From NCBI RefSeq assembly GCF_006476065.1, contig NZ_ML636798.1, forward strand, positions 1,934,207 to 1,998,206: a stretch of 64,000 nt of DNA, written 5' to 3'. Position numbers and translations under genes: made by a program. The notes beneath the pieces are model-generated. The model ran no database searches, had not been told where the DNA came from, and saw nothing but the letters and a program-made list of their open reading frames with translations. This DNA is from Cognatiluteimonas lumbrici. GTDB lineage: Bacteria; Pseudomonadota; Gammaproteobacteria; Xanthomonadales; Xanthomonadaceae. Of this stretch, positions 1-9,739 are shown piece after piece. Every line of letters begins with the position of its first letter. Within the stretch, counting starts at the first letter, position 1.

Positions 1-729
1 CATGGTCTTGGTCTCGTGGTCGGAGTTCACCGACAGCGCATCGATCGCCTTGGCGACGCGGTCGGCCTGGTCGACGTCGGCCACGCGCACCACGTACCAG
101 CCGACGTCGCCGTCCACGTACGGGGTCGACTCCTCGAAGTACTTGTAGTGCAGCAACAGCATCTGGTCGAACCAGGCCTGCGAGTCCTCGTCGGCCACGC
201 GGACGGTGCCGACGATGTCGAAGGCCCAGTTCTTGCTGCCGTCCGCGTTCGGGAAGATCGTGGACTGCAGCGGGATCTTCTGCCCGACCTCCCAGCCGAA
301 GCGCTGCATCAGCTTCTCGCCGACCAGGACGCCGGTGCGGGTGGCGTCGAACCGGGCGCGCTCCGCCGGATCCACCTGCATCTCCGGGAACAGGTCGAGG
401 TAGTTCGGCGCGACCGCGAAGCTGAAGATCTGGTTGCGCGGGTCCTGGTAGGCCCCGCCGAACCAGTTGGCGTACGAGACGGCACTGACGCCGTCCACCC
501 GTTCGATCCGCGGCAGCAGCGAGATCGGCAGCGTCTGGATGAACGACAGCCGCGACTGCGTCTGCAGCCGTTGCGCGCCGTTGGCGGTCTGCCCCGCCTG
601 CGCGAAGCTGCTGCGCACGCCGTCGAGCAGGCCGAACAGCAGGAACGCGGCCAGGATCGAGACCAGGGTCAGGAAGGTGCGGGTCTTGCGCCGGAACAGC
701 GCCGCCCAGATCAGGTGCATGTACTTCAT
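1..729 (-). CDS. ABC transporter permease, MacB/FtsX family (3' end missing)
   Basis: The visible 243 codons begin with a cytoplasmic stretch (LIWAALFRRKTRT) followed by one membrane helix (LTLVSILAAFLLFGLLDGV). A periplasmic region then resembles the MacB core domain (VGEKLMQRFGW, WAFDIVGTVRVADED). The C-terminal FtsX-type helices lie beyond the window edge. Family knowledge: such permeases couple ATP hydrolysis to export of peptides, antibiotics or lipids from the periplasmic side. The gene lies 28 nt downstream of a MacB-type ATPase gene and behind an HlyD-like adaptor gene, so the three form one tripartite exporter. The ATG at 727-729 is the first in frame after the ATPase stop. The substrate cannot be told. 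Confidence 0.85.
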   Translation of the reverse strand, partial: MKYMHLIWAALFRRKTRTFLTLVSILAAFLLFGLLDGVRSSFAQAGQTANGAQRLQTQSRLSFIQTLPISLLPRIERVDGVSAVSYANWFGGAYQDPRNQIFSFAVAPNYLDLFPEMQVDPAERARFDATRTGVLVGEKLMQRFGWEVGQKIPLQSTIFPNADGSKNWAFDIVGTVRVADEDSQAWFDQMLLLHYKYFEESTPYVDGDVGWYVVRVADVDQADRVAKAIDALSVNSDHETKTM

Positions 730-757
730 GTGTCTTGCCCCCGTGTCAGTGGGCGGC

Positions 758-1447
758 TCAGGCCGCGTGGACGACCTGTTCGACCAGGGTGCCCTTGTCG
801 AGGTGCAGGGTGTGGCTGGCGTACTCGGCGGCCTTCGGGTCGTGGGTGACCATCACGATGGTCTTGCCGTGCTCGCGGTTGAGCGTCTGCAGCAGGCCCA
901 GGATCTCCTCGGCCGACTGGCGGTCGAGGTCGCCGGTGGGCTCGTCGCAGATCAGCAGGGTCGGGTCGGAGACGATCGCGCGCGCGATCGCGACGCGCTG
1001 CTGCTGGCCGCCGGACAGTTCGTTCGGCTTGTGCGACCTGCGGTCGGCCAGCCCGACCAGGGTCAGCGCGATCTCCGCGTTGCGCTTGCGCTGGGCGCCG
1101 GACAGGTTGGTCAGCAGCAGCGGCAGCTCGACGTTGCGCTGCGCGCTCAGCATCGGCATCAGGTTGTAGAACTGGAACACGTAGCCGACGTTCTGGCTGC
1201 GCCAGTGCGCGAGCTGCCCGGCCTTCATGGCGTCGATGCGCTGGCCGTCCACGGAAATCTCGCCGCCGGTCGGGGTGTCGAGCCCGCCGATCAGGTTGAG
1301 CAGCGTGGTCTTGCCCGAGCCGGACGGCCCCATGAGGGCGACGAAGTCGCCGGCGGCGATGTCCAGGTCCAGGCCGTGCAGCACGTCGACCCGCTCCGGG
1401 CCGCGCTGGTAGGTCTTGGTGAGGTTGCGGATGCTGACCAGTGCCAT
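758..1447 (-). CDS. ABC transporter ATP-binding protein, MacB/LolD type
   Basis: A 229-residue nucleotide-binding subunit with all core motifs: Walker A GPSGSGKTT, Q-loop FQFYNLMP, signature LSGGQQQRVAIARA, Walker B LLICDEPTGDLD and H-loop VMVTHDP. The DEPTGDLD form and the short length are typical of the LolD/MacB branch that powers FtsX-like permeases. It should act in the cytoplasm as a dimer with the downstream permease. The upstream adaptor gene is separated from it by a 48-nt gap that holds a REP-like palindrome. That gap could uncouple adaptor expression from ATPase expression. Substrate unknown. Confidence 0.93.
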   Translation of the reverse strand: MALVSIRNLTKTYQRGPERVDVLHGLDLDIAAGDFVALMGPSGSGKTTLLNLIGGLDTPTGGEISVDGQRIDAMKAGQLAHWRSQNVGYVFQFYNLMPMLSAQRNVELPLLLTNLSGAQRKRNAEIALTLVGLADRRSHKPNELSGGQQQRVAIARAIVSDPTLLICDEPTGDLDRQSAEEILGLLQTLNREHGKTIVMVTHDPKAAEYASHTLHLDKGTLVEQVVHAA

Positions 1448-1458
1448 ATGCCTTGTCC

Positions 1459-1494
1459 TGTAGGAGCGGCGCTAGCGCCGCGATTCGAGAATCG
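1459..1494. repeat. REP-like palindrome plus a second dyad inside an operon
   Basis: TGTAGGAGCGGCGCTAGCGC begins a hairpin element of the type repeated several times in this window. It is followed directly by a perfect dyad, CGATTCGAGAATCG (1481-1494), that abuts the stop codon of the adaptor gene. Read in the direction of the minus-strand operon, this block lies between adaptor and ATPase genes. It could act as an mRNA stability or partial termination element (inference). Confidence 0.8.
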
Positions 1495-1495
1495 G

Positions 1496-2743
1496 TTACT
1501 GCGAAACCACCACCCGGCTCCCGTCGGCCAGCGAGGCCGGCGGATCCAGGACCACCTCTTCGCCCGCGGAGAGCCCGGACAGCACCTGCTGCCCGTTGCC
1601 GCCGAGCGCGCGGCCGACCTCGACCTCGCGCAGTTCCACTTCCTCGCCGTCGCCGGCGAGCACGAAGGCGACGTCGCGGCCGTCGCGTTCGGCGATCGCG
1701 CGGGCCGGTGCGCGCACGCCGCGCGGTGCCGCGGCCTGCTCCTGCTCCGGTGGCTTCTCGAGGAAGCTGACCGCGACGCCCATCTCGGGAACGATGCGCT
1801 CGTCGCGCTCGTCAAGCGCGATGCGCACCTTGACCGTGGCCTTGCCGCGGTCGGCGGCGGGGACGATCGCGATCACGTGCGCCGGGATCTTCCAGTCCGG
1901 ATAGGCGTTGAGCGTGGCCTGCACCGGCATCCCCGGCTTGACCCGGCCGATGTACTGCTCGCCGACGTCCACCTCGACCTCGAGCGAATCCATGTCCACG
2001 ATCGTGCCGATGCCGGTGCGGGTGAAGCCGCCGCCGGCCGACAGCGGCGACACGATCTCGCCCGGCTGCGCGGCCTTGGCGATGACCACGCCGGCGAACG
2101 GCGCGCGCACGATGGTGTGGTCCACGCCCAGGCGCGCGATCTCGAGCTGGTCGGCGGCGACCCCGGCGTTGCGGCGGGTGGTGGCGAGTTGCGCACGCAG
2201 CGCGTCGCGCGCGGCGACCGCCTGTTCGTATTGGGCCTTCGATACCAGCTGCTGCTCGACCAGCGCGCCCAGCCGCCGTGCCTGCGACTCGGCCTCCCGC
2301 AACTGCGCCTCGACGCCGGCGACCGCGCTGCGCGCGGCCGCGAGCTGCGCCTCGGCCAGCTCGCGCTGGGCGGCGGCGTCCACCGGGTCGAGCGTGGCCA
2401 GCACCTCGCCGGCCTCGACCTGCTGGCCTTCCTCGATCAGCACCTCGCGCACCTTGCCGGTGACCTTGGCCGAGACCGTCGCCATGCGCCGGGCGACCAC
2501 GTAGCCGGTGGCGTCGAGCACGGACGCGGCGCTGGTGCCGGTGGTGCTGCCGATCGCGACCACGGTTTCGGTGCGCACCTCGACCGGGTCGGGCCGCCCG
2601 AACAGCCACCAGCCGGCCAGCGCCAGCAGCAGCACCGCCAGCGCGGCGACGCCGACGCCGATCCACAGCCCCGGGCGCGGCGGCGGAGGCGGTGCCTTGC
2701 GGTCGATGCGGAGTTCCTTCAGCAGTTCGGAGGAAGCGTTCAT
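1496..2743 (-). CDS. HlyD/MacA-like periplasmic adaptor subunit
   Basis: About 415 residues. A Pro-rich cytoplasmic start (KAPPPPPRPG) leads into one anchor helix (WIGVGVAALAVLLLALAGWWLF). Then come a biotinyl-lipoyl half-motif (VSAKVTGKVREVLIEEGQQV), an Ala/Glu/Arg-rich alpha-helical hairpin, a second lipoyl half (IVRAPFAGVVIAKAAQPGE) and beta-barrel and membrane-proximal domains. Adaptors of this family link an inner-membrane transporter to an outer-membrane channel. Gene order adaptor-ATPase-permease marks a MacAB-type exporter. An in-frame ATG 14 codons further upstream is possible, but neither start has a clear Shine-Dalgarno. The divergent ABC-2 operon shares its upstream region. Confidence 0.88.
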   Translation of the reverse strand: MNASSELLKELRIDRKAPPPPPRPGLWIGVGVAALAVLLLALAGWWLFGRPDPVEVRTETVVAIGSTTGTSAASVLDATGYVVARRMATVSAKVTGKVREVLIEEGQQVEAGEVLATLDPVDAAAQRELAEAQLAAARSAVAGVEAQLREAESQARRLGALVEQQLVSKAQYEQAVAARDALRAQLATTRRNAGVAADQLEIARLGVDHTIVRAPFAGVVIAKAAQPGEIVSPLSAGGGFTRTGIGTIVDMDSLEVEVDVGEQYIGRVKPGMPVQATLNAYPDWKIPAHVIAIVPAADRGKATVKVRIALDERDERIVPEMGVAVSFLEKPPEQEQAAAPRGVRAPARAIAERDGRDVAFVLAGDGEEVELREVEVGRALGGNGQQVLSGLSAGEEVVLDPPASLADGSRVVVSQ

Positions 2744-2845
2744 GCGGTCCAGTGAATGGCGGAAAAGGTCGCTAGTTTGCCCCATGCACGAGCGACGCCC
2801 GTGCCGCGACCCGATGGCGCCAGACTAGGGACGGACGCGCGGCGG

Positions 2846-2863
2846 GTCACGTGACGCCTGTCA
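2846..2863. promoter_or_regulatory. Overlapping dyads, candidate response-regulator operator
   Basis: GTCACGTGAC (2846-2855) is a perfect 10-bp palindrome. It overlaps TGACGCCTGTCA (2852-2863), a second dyad with 4-bp arms and a 4-nt spacer. The site lies 60-77 nt before the ABC-2 ATPase start, in the divergent region shared with the MacAB-like adaptor. NarL/DesR-type regulators bind dyads of this size, and one is encoded at the end of the ABC-2 operon, so autoregulation is the simplest reading (inference). Confidence 0.45.
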
Positions 2864-2922
2864 TGCGATTCGCCTGATGGTACCGACTGCCGGCCGGCGG
2901 CCGCGGCCGGCATCGTGGCTCC

Positions 2923-3881
<959 letters not shown>

Positions 3882-3882
<1 letters not shown>

Positions 3883-4664
3883 TGGATGTCGCATCCCACA
3901 CCCTGTCCCCGGACGCACCGATGCCGCGCGCCCGCGTGCTGCGCGCCTACGCGCAGGAAGCCCGCTCGGAAGTCCTGCGCTACCTGCGCGAGCCGGCCTT
4001 CCTGCTGCCGATCATGCTGTTCCCGGCCGTGTTCTACCTGATGTTCGGCGTGGTGCTGAATCGGGGCAACGCGGACGTCGCGCGCTACCTGCTGGCCAGC
4101 TACAGCACGTTCGCGGTGATGGCGCCGGGCCTGTTCGGGTTCGGCGTCTCGCTGGCGCTGGAGCGCGGCGAAGGACTGCTCGAACTCAAGCGGGCCTTGC
4201 CTATGCCCCCGGGCGCCTACCTGCTGGGAAAGCTGCTGATGGCGGTGCTGGTGGCGCTGGCGGTGGGGACGCTGCTGATTGGCCTGGCGGTCGCGCTGGC
4301 GGGGCTGGAGCTGACGCCGGCGCAGGCCGCGCGCCTGCTGCTGGTGGACGCGTTCGGCGTGGTGCCGTTCTGCGCCCTCGGCCTGCTGGTCGGCACCTGG
4401 GTCAAGGGGCAGGGCGCGCCGGCGCTGCTCAACCTGGTGTACCTGCCGCTCGCCTTCCTGTCCGGGCTCTGGTTCCCGCTGCACATGATGCCGGAGGTGC
4501 TGCAGCGGATCGCGCCGCTGTGGCCCAGCTACCATCTCAACGAACTGTCGCTGGCGGCGGTGGGGATGGGGCGTCCGGCGTCGCCGTGGCGCGTGCTGGT
4601 GCTGGCGCTGTTCGCGCTCGCCTGCCTGCTGCTTGCCGCGCGGCGGCTGCGGCGGCACGGTTGA
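3882..4664 (+). CDS. ABC-2 type transporter permease
   Basis: 260 residues with six predicted membrane helices, for example FLLPIMLFPAVFYLMFGVVL, LLMAVLVALAVGTLLIGLAVAL, FGVVPFCALGLLVGTWV and LVYLPLAFLSGLWFPLHMMP. The last matches the conserved fifth-helix region of ABC-2 permeases (P-L-x-F-x-S-G-x-x-x-P). It forms the membrane half of the exporter with the ATPase encoded just before it, whose stop codon it overlaps. The kinase gene begins 14 nt further on. The length is normal for the family and no break is visible. Confidence 0.92.
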
Positions 4665-4678
4665 AGTAGGATCGCGCC

Positions 4679-5833
4679 GTGGCCCCGATGCTCCGCCGCT
4701 GGTTCACCCCCGCGCCCGATTCCGCGGTCGCGGACACGATGCGTTGCGGCAGGTCGCCGTGGCAGGACGCGGTCCACCTGCTGTGGTCGGCGTGGCTGTT
4801 CATCACCCCGCTGTTCGGCGGCGACGGCTACACCGCGCAGTGGCTCGTGCTGACGCTCGTCTCCTATCCGCTGTTCCTGCTGCTGTATGCGCGCGTGCTG
4901 CTGGCGCCGCGACGGCGCAGCATCTTCTACGCGCTGGGCATGGTCGCGCTGTCGCTGGTGCTCCTGCGCTGGTACCCCTCCGGCCTGAGCTACTTCGTGT
5001 TCGGCTGCGTGATGCTTCGGATCACCACCCGGGTGCCGCTGTGGCGCTACCTGCTGGAAGTCGTCGCGCTCAACGCCGCGCTCGCCGCGGTCATCGTGCT
5101 GCTCGGATTCCCGTGGCAACTGCTGGCCTGGATGCTGCCGATGACGCTGGTGATCGGCACCATCGTCAGCGTCGACGTCGCCAACCACCATCGGGAGGCG
5201 GCGCTGCGGCTGTCGCAGGACGAGGTGCGGCGGCTGGCGGCCACGGCCGAGCGCGAGCGCATCGGCCGCGACCTGCACGACCTGCTCGGGCATACCCTGT
5301 CGCTGATCACCCTCAAGCTGGAACTCTCGCGCAAGCTGCTCGACCGCGACCCGGGCGCCGCGCGCCAAGAGATCGTCGAAGCGGAGAAGGTCGCGCGCCA
5401 CGCGCTGGCGGAGGTGCGCAGCGCGGTCACCGGGATCCGCTCGGCCGACCTGGCCGCCGAACTCGCCTCGGCGCGGCTGCTGCTCGAATCCTCCGGCATC
5501 GCCCTGGACTACGAGCCGACGCCGTCGCTTCCGGCCGAGACCGAGCGCACCCTGGCGCTGGTGCTGCGCGAAGCCGCGACCAACATCGCGCGCCACTCGC
5601 AGGCCAGCATCGCGCGTGTCGCCTTCGATGCCGGCGGCGGGCGGTTGCGGATGCGCGTGTCCGACGACGGCCGTGGCTGCAGCCGCGGCGAGGGCAACGG
5701 CCTGGCCGGCATGCGCGAGCGCGTGCGCCAGCTCGGTGGCCGCCTGGTGCTGGCGTCCACGCGCAGCGGCACCTCGCTCGAGATCGAGGTACCGCTGGCG
5801 GCCGGCGTCGCGCCCGCCGTGGAGCACGCATGA
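4679..5833 (+). CDS. Sensor histidine kinase, DesK/NarL family (HisKA_3)
   Basis: 384 residues from a GTG start. About six hydrophobic segments fill residues 30-165 and leave almost no periplasmic domain, as in DesK-like intramembrane sensors. The H-box ERERIGRDLHDLLGHTLS puts the phospho-accepting His at about residue 200. The ATPase domain follows, with REAATNIARHS (N-box) and DDGRGCSRGEGNGLAGMRER (G-box). The stop overlaps the start of the response regulator (ATGA). The pair probably senses membrane state or a membrane-active compound and controls the ABC-2 exporter in the same operon (inference from architecture and linkage). Confidence 0.92.
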   Translation: MAPMLRRWFTPAPDSAVADTMRCGRSPWQDAVHLLWSAWLFITPLFGGDGYTAQWLVLTLVSYPLFLLLYARVLLAPRRRSIFYALGMVALSLVLLRWYPSGLSYFVFGCVMLRITTRVPLWRYLLEVVALNAALAAVIVLLGFPWQLLAWMLPMTLVIGTIVSVDVANHHREAALRLSQDEVRRLAATAERERIGRDLHDLLGHTLSLITLKLELSRKLLDRDPGAARQEIVEAEKVARHALAEVRSAVTGIRSADLAAELASARLLLESSGIALDYEPTPSLPAETERTLALVLREAATNIARHSQASIARVAFDAGGGRLRMRVSDDGRGCSRGEGNGLAGMRERVRQLGGRLVLASTRSGTSLEIEVPLAAGVAPAVEHA

Positions 5834-6432
5834 TCCGCGTGCTGCTGGCCGAGGACCAGGCGATGGTGCGCGGCGCGCTGTCGGCACTGCTGTCGCTGGA
5901 GGAAGACATCGAGGTGCTGGGCTCCGCGGCCGACGGCGAGGCCGCGTGGCGCGAGCTGCAGCGCCTGCGCCCGGACGTGCTGGTCACCGACATCGAGATG
6001 CCGGGCCTCACCGGGCTGGACCTGGCGCAGCGCGTGCAGCGCCACGAGCTGCCGGTGCGGGTGGTGATCCTGACCACGTTCGCGCGGCCGGGCTTCCTGC
6101 GGCGCGCGCTGGACGCCGGCGTGCGCGGCTACCTGCTCAAGGACGCGCCGGCGGAACAGCTCGCCGACGCCATCCGCAACGTGCACCGCGGCGGCCGCGC
6201 GATCGACGCGGAGCTGGCGGTCGATGCCTGGGGCGAGAGCGATCCGCTCAACGACCGCGAGCGCCAGGTCCTGCGCCTGGCCGGCGACGGCCTGTCCGCC
6301 GGCGACATCGCGACGCTCCTGAACCTGTCCGCGGGCACCGTGCGCAACTACCTCAGCGAGGCGATCGGCAAGCTCGGCGCCGGCAACCGGATCGAGGCGT
6401 TCCGCACCGCGCGGCAGAAGGGCTGGCTCTGA
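5830..6432 (+). CDS. Response regulator, NarL/DesR family
   Basis: 200 residues. The receiver domain (about 1-120) has the acidic pocket LLAEDQ, phospho-acceptor Asp54 in VLVTDIEMPG, a Thr switch residue (VVILTTFA) and Lys in YLLKDAPAEQ. The C-terminal LuxR-type helix-turn-helix (about 137-200) reads LNDRERQVLRLAGDGLSAGD then LSAGTVRNYLSEAIGKLG. It is translated by overlap with the upstream kinase gene. A likely target is the dyad region in front of the ABC-2 ATPase gene. It is followed by REP-like palindromes rather than a classical T-tract terminator. Confidence 0.94.
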   Translation: MIRVLLAEDQAMVRGALSALLSLEEDIEVLGSAADGEAAWRELQRLRPDVLVTDIEMPGLTGLDLAQRVQRHELPVRVVILTTFARPGFLRRALDAGVRGYLLKDAPAEQLADAIRNVHRGGRAIDAELAVDAWGESDPLNDRERQVLRLAGDGLSAGDIATLLNLSAGTVRNYLSEAIGKLGAGNRIEAFRTARQKGWL

Positions 6433-6438
6433 CTCTGC

Positions 6439-6519
6439 GGGAGCGGCCCTTGGCCGCGATCGCGCGCAAGGCGCGCTCCCACAAGGTTGCAGGGGTCGCG
6501 GCGCCAGCGCCTCCTACAG
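6439..6519. repeat. Cluster of REP-like palindromes between convergent genes
   Basis: GGGAGCG (6439-6445) pairs with CGCTCCC (6474-6480) around a GC-rich core. A second, inverted unit (GTCGCGGCGCCAGCGCCTCC, 6495-6514) ends at TACAG inside the 3' end of the aminopeptidase gene. The block separates two convergent genes and probably ends or stabilises both transcripts. It belongs to the same family as the elements at 1.46, 15.6, 16.5, 16.8, 38.1 and 51.7 kb, though diverged. Confidence 0.7.
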
Positions 6520-7884
6520 GAACCGCTTTTTCAGCATCGCCCAGGCCGAGCGCAGGCCCTGGGCCTCGCCGCCGCAGGGGCGGCCGGGGCGATCGTTGTC
6601 GTTCCAGGCGTAGACGTCCAGGTGCGCCCACGGCTGCGCCTCGGGCACGAAACGCTCGAGGTACAGCGCGGCGGTGATGCTGCCGCCCATGCGCGAGCTG
6701 CCGGAGTTGGCGATGTCGGCGACGTGGCTGGTCAGGTAGCGCAGGTACGGGCGCCACAGCGGCATGCGCCACACCGGGTCGCGCTGCGCCATGCCGGCCT
6801 CGAGCCACTGCGTGGCGACCGCATCGTCGTTGGCGTACAGCGCCGGCAGGTCCGGGCCGAGCGCGATGCGCGCGGCGCCGGTCAGGGTGGCGAAGTCGAG
6901 CAGCAGCGCGCGCGGCTGCTCGCAGGCGAAGGCGAGCGCGTCGCACAGCACCACGCGGCCCTCGGCGTCGGTGTTGTCGATCTCGACCGAGACGCCCTTG
7001 CGCGTGGCGACGACCTCGCCGGGGCGGTAGGCCAGCGGGCCGATCACGTTCTCGACCGCGGGCACCAGCAGGGTCAGGTGCACCGGCAGGCGGCGCGCCA
7101 TCACCAGGCCGGCGAGCGCGATCGCGTGCGCGCTTCCGCCCATGTCCTTCTTCATGTTGCGCATGCCGTCGCCGGCCTTGACGTTGAGCCCGCCGGTGTC
7201 GAAGCACACGCCCTTGCCGACCAGCGCGAGCCCGGGGTGCGCCGGGTCGCCCCATTCGAGCTGCAGCAGCCGCGGCGCACGGTGCGAGGCGCGCCCGACC
7301 GCATGGATCGCGGGAAAACCCTGCTCCAGCAGTGCGTCGCCGACCACGGCGGTGAAGCGCGCCCCGTGGATCCCGGCCAGTGCTTCCATCTCGCCGTGGA
7401 GCTGCTCCGGCCCCATGTGCTCGGTCGGCGTGTTGACCAGGTCGCGCACGCGCAGGCAGGCCGCGAGCACGTCGTCGGTTTCCGCATCCGGCGCGCCCAG
7501 CACCAGGCGTGCGGGCGGGCGCAACGGCTTGCGGTAGCGGGTGAACCGGTAGCTGCCCAGGCCCCAGCCGAGCTGCAGCGCGCGCAGTGCTTCCTGGTCC
7601 AGGCCATCCTCGACGCGCCAGTCGCCCTCGGGCAGTGCGAACGGGGCGTGGGCGTAGCTGTACGGATCGCGCGCGTCGCCGACGCCGAGCACCGCGCCGG
7701 CGATGCCGTCGTCGCCGGGGAGCAGCAGCACGCTGCCCGCGGCCGCCTCGAAGCGGTTGGCTTCCATCCACTGGCCGAGCGAAGCCGGCTGGCGGTCGCG
7801 CCAGGCCGCGACCCGCTCGCGGTCCACGATGTGCAGCGACCGCGCCGCGGCCGGGGAGCGGGTGGATCCTTGCGTTGCGTTCAT
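6514..7884 (-). CDS. M17 family leucyl aminopeptidase
   Basis: 456 residues. The C-terminal catalytic half carries the family signature NTDAEGR and metal-binding stretches VGKGVCFDTGGLNVK and KKDMGGSAHAIALAG. The N-terminal half lacks a signal peptide, so the enzyme is cytosolic. M17 enzymes are hexameric dinuclear-zinc (or manganese) peptidases that release N-terminal residues from short peptides. This is the shorter subtype, distinct from the roughly 500-residue PepA. The start overlaps the stop of the HAD phosphatase gene (ATGA), implying coupling. The REP cluster begins inside its last codons. Confidence 0.93.
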   Translation of the reverse strand: MNATQGSTRSPAAARSLHIVDRERVAAWRDRQPASLGQWMEANRFEAAAGSVLLLPGDDGIAGAVLGVGDARDPYSYAHAPFALPEGDWRVEDGLDQEALRALQLGWGLGSYRFTRYRKPLRPPARLVLGAPDAETDDVLAACLRVRDLVNTPTEHMGPEQLHGEMEALAGIHGARFTAVVGDALLEQGFPAIHAVGRASHRAPRLLQLEWGDPAHPGLALVGKGVCFDTGGLNVKAGDGMRNMKKDMGGSAHAIALAGLVMARRLPVHLTLLVPAVENVIGPLAYRPGEVVATRKGVSVEIDNTDAEGRVVLCDALAFACEQPRALLLDFATLTGAARIALGPDLPALYANDDAVATQWLEAGMAQRDPVWRMPLWRPYLRYLTSHVADIANSGSSRMGGSITAALYLERFVPEAQPWAHLDVYAWNDNDRPGRPCGGEAQGLRSAWAMLKKRFL

Positions 7885-8612
7885 GCGACGCCCTGTCGTT
7901 GGTCGGGGTGCGCGTCCAGCCAGTCGGCCAGCGCGGCGAGGGAGGGGACTTCGAGGTCGGGGCGCAGGTCGTCGCGCGGCCAGGAACGGCTGACGCCGTC
8001 GTCGCCGGCGCGGTTGATCCAGCACGCGCGCAAGCCGGCGCGGTGGGCGCCGAGCACGTCCATCTCGATGTCGTCGCCGACGTGCAGCACCTTGCCGGGC
8101 GCGACGCCCAGGCGCTCGCACGCGGCGTGGAAGATGCTGGCGTCGGGCTTGGCGCGGCCGTGCTCGCGCGCGCCGAGCTGGAAGCGGAACACGTGCATCA
8201 GCCCGATGCGCGAGAGGTCCGCGTTGCCGTTGCTGAGCGCGGCCAGCGGCAGCTTCGCCGCCATGCGGTCGAGCGCCTCGAGGCTGTCGGCGTAGTGCTC
8301 GACCTCGCAACGCGCGGCGAAGAACGCATCGAATGCGGGTTCGGCCAGGGCGACGTCGTCGCCGGCTTCCTCGAACATCCGCTCCAGCGCGATCAGCCGC
8401 TGTCGGGTGAAGTCGTGCGCCAGGTGCGGGTGCTCGGCGGCGACCGCGTCGCGCAGTTCGCGCATCTTCGGCAGCGGCCAGCGTTCGGCGGTCCGCGGCG
8501 CGTGCTCGCGCAGCCAGTCGGCCAGGACCCTTTCGGCGCGCACCATGACCGGCGCGATCGGCCAGACGGTGTCGTCGAGGTCGAGGGTGATGGCGCGGAC
8601 GGGGAAGCTCAC
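7881..8612 (-). CDS. HAD-superfamily phosphatase, YigB/YjjG-like
   Basis: 243 residues from a GTG start. HAD motif I is ITLDLDDTVWPI (nucleophile and acid/base Asp), motif II LAALSNGN, motif III Lys in RAKPDASIF and motif IV HVGDDIEMDVLGAHRAG. The helical cap between motifs I and II is of the C1 type. YigB-type members dephosphorylate FMN and other small phosphates, but the exact substrate here is inferred only loosely. The gene ends within the first codon of the aminopeptidase gene. A 38-nt gap separates it from the PerM-like gene upstream. Confidence 0.88.
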   Translation of the reverse strand: MSFPVRAITLDLDDTVWPIAPVMVRAERVLADWLREHAPRTAERWPLPKMRELRDAVAAEHPHLAHDFTRQRLIALERMFEEAGDDVALAEPAFDAFFAARCEVEHYADSLEALDRMAAKLPLAALSNGNADLSRIGLMHVFRFQLGAREHGRAKPDASIFHAACERLGVAPGKVLHVGDDIEMDVLGAHRAGLRACWINRAGDDGVSRSWPRDDLRPDLEVPSLAALADWLDAHPDQRQGVA

Positions 8613-8650
8613 GGGTTCGATTGTATCGTGCGCGAGGCGCGCTCCCGCGG

Positions 8651-9730
8651 CTATTCCAGCAGCTTCGCCCAGCCTTCCAGGCCCTCGATCCGCGACAGCA
8701 CGATCTTGCAGCACACCAGCAGCGGCACCGCCAGCAGCAGGCCGATGATCCCCCACGCCCAGCCGAACACCATCAGCGCCAGGATCAGCACCAGCGGCGA
8801 CAGCGCCATGCGCGCGCCGAGCACGATCGGGGTGATGATCTGGCCCTCGAGGGTGTGCAGGACCAGGTAGACGATGGCGGGCAGCAGCGAGTGCCAGGTG
8901 TCGTCGAAGGCGACGAAGCCCATCAGCAGCATCATCAGGATGCCGATCAGCGGGCCGACGTAGGGCGCGAAGTTGAGCAGCGCCGCCATCGTGCCCCACA
9001 GCAGCGCCTCGTCGCCGGGCACGCCGATCCAGTACAGCGCGGCCGCCAGCGCCAGCCCGACCAGGCCGTTGATCAGGCTGATGGTGAGGACGTAGCGCGA
9101 GATCTCGTATTCGATCGACTGCAGGATCTCGACCGTCAGCTTCTTCTGCTGGCGCCCCGGCAGCAGCGCGATCGCGTTCCGCTGCAGGCTCTGCCCGTAG
9201 ACCATGAAGAAGAACGTGAGCAGCACCACCGCCAGCACCGCGGCGATCATGCGCGGGGTCGCCGTCAGGGTCTCGTAGGTGCCGGGGCGGGTCGCGACCA
9301 CCTGCGGCTTGGCCTCGCCGTCGTCGCCGCCGGCCGCGCGCGCGATGTTCTCCGCCGCCTCGTTGGCCTCGCGCACGGGCTTGGCGAGGTCGCGCAGCTT
9401 GGGTGCGAGCTGGCGCATCTCGCGCGGCACCTGCTGGATCCATTCGCTCGCCGGCGCGATCAGCTGCTGCGCGAGCAGGCCGGTGCCGACCAGGCCGAGC
9501 ACCAGCACGAGCAGCGCGCTGACGAAGCGCGGCACGTACAGCCGCTGCAGCACGCGGATGATCGGGTTGCCGATCAGTGCGAAGAACATCGCCAGCAGCA
9601 CCGGCAGCACCAGCCCCTGGGCCGCCCACAGGGTGAACCCGACCGCCAGCGTGGCCAGGATCACCAGCGCGGTGGAGGCCCGCGGTCGCGGGCGCGAGGC
9701 GACGGCGGGTTCGATGGGCGGGGTGGCCAT
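8651..9730 (-). CDS. AI-2E/PerM family membrane transporter
   Basis: 359 residues. It begins with a short basic cytoplasmic tail, then two hairpin helices (TALVILATLAVGFTLWAAQG, VLPVLLAMFFALIGNPIIRV) and another helix. A soluble insert is rich in Arg/Glu/Ala (residues about 105-170), and at least five more helices follow, including LINGLVGLALAAALYWIGV and GLLLAVPLLVCCKIVL. That layout and the terminal leucine-rich segment fit the AI-2E transporter (TqsA/PerM/YhhT) family. True autoinducer transport is documented for few members. It sits 9 nt after the YqjK-like gene and likely shares its transcript. Confidence 0.88.
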   Translation of the reverse strand: MATPPIEPAVASRPRPRASTALVILATLAVGFTLWAAQGLVLPVLLAMFFALIGNPIIRVLQRLYVPRFVSALLVLVLGLVGTGLLAQQLIAPASEWIQQVPREMRQLAPKLRDLAKPVREANEAAENIARAAGGDDGEAKPQVVATRPGTYETLTATPRMIAAVLAVVLLTFFFMVYGQSLQRNAIALLPGRQQKKLTVEILQSIEYEISRYVLTISLINGLVGLALAAALYWIGVPGDEALLWGTMAALLNFAPYVGPLIGILMMLLMGFVAFDDTWHSLLPAIVYLVLHTLEGQIITPIVLGARMALSPLVLILALMVFGWAWGIIGLLLAVPLLVCCKIVLSRIEGLEGWAKLLE

Positions 9731-9739
9731 GGTGGCGGC

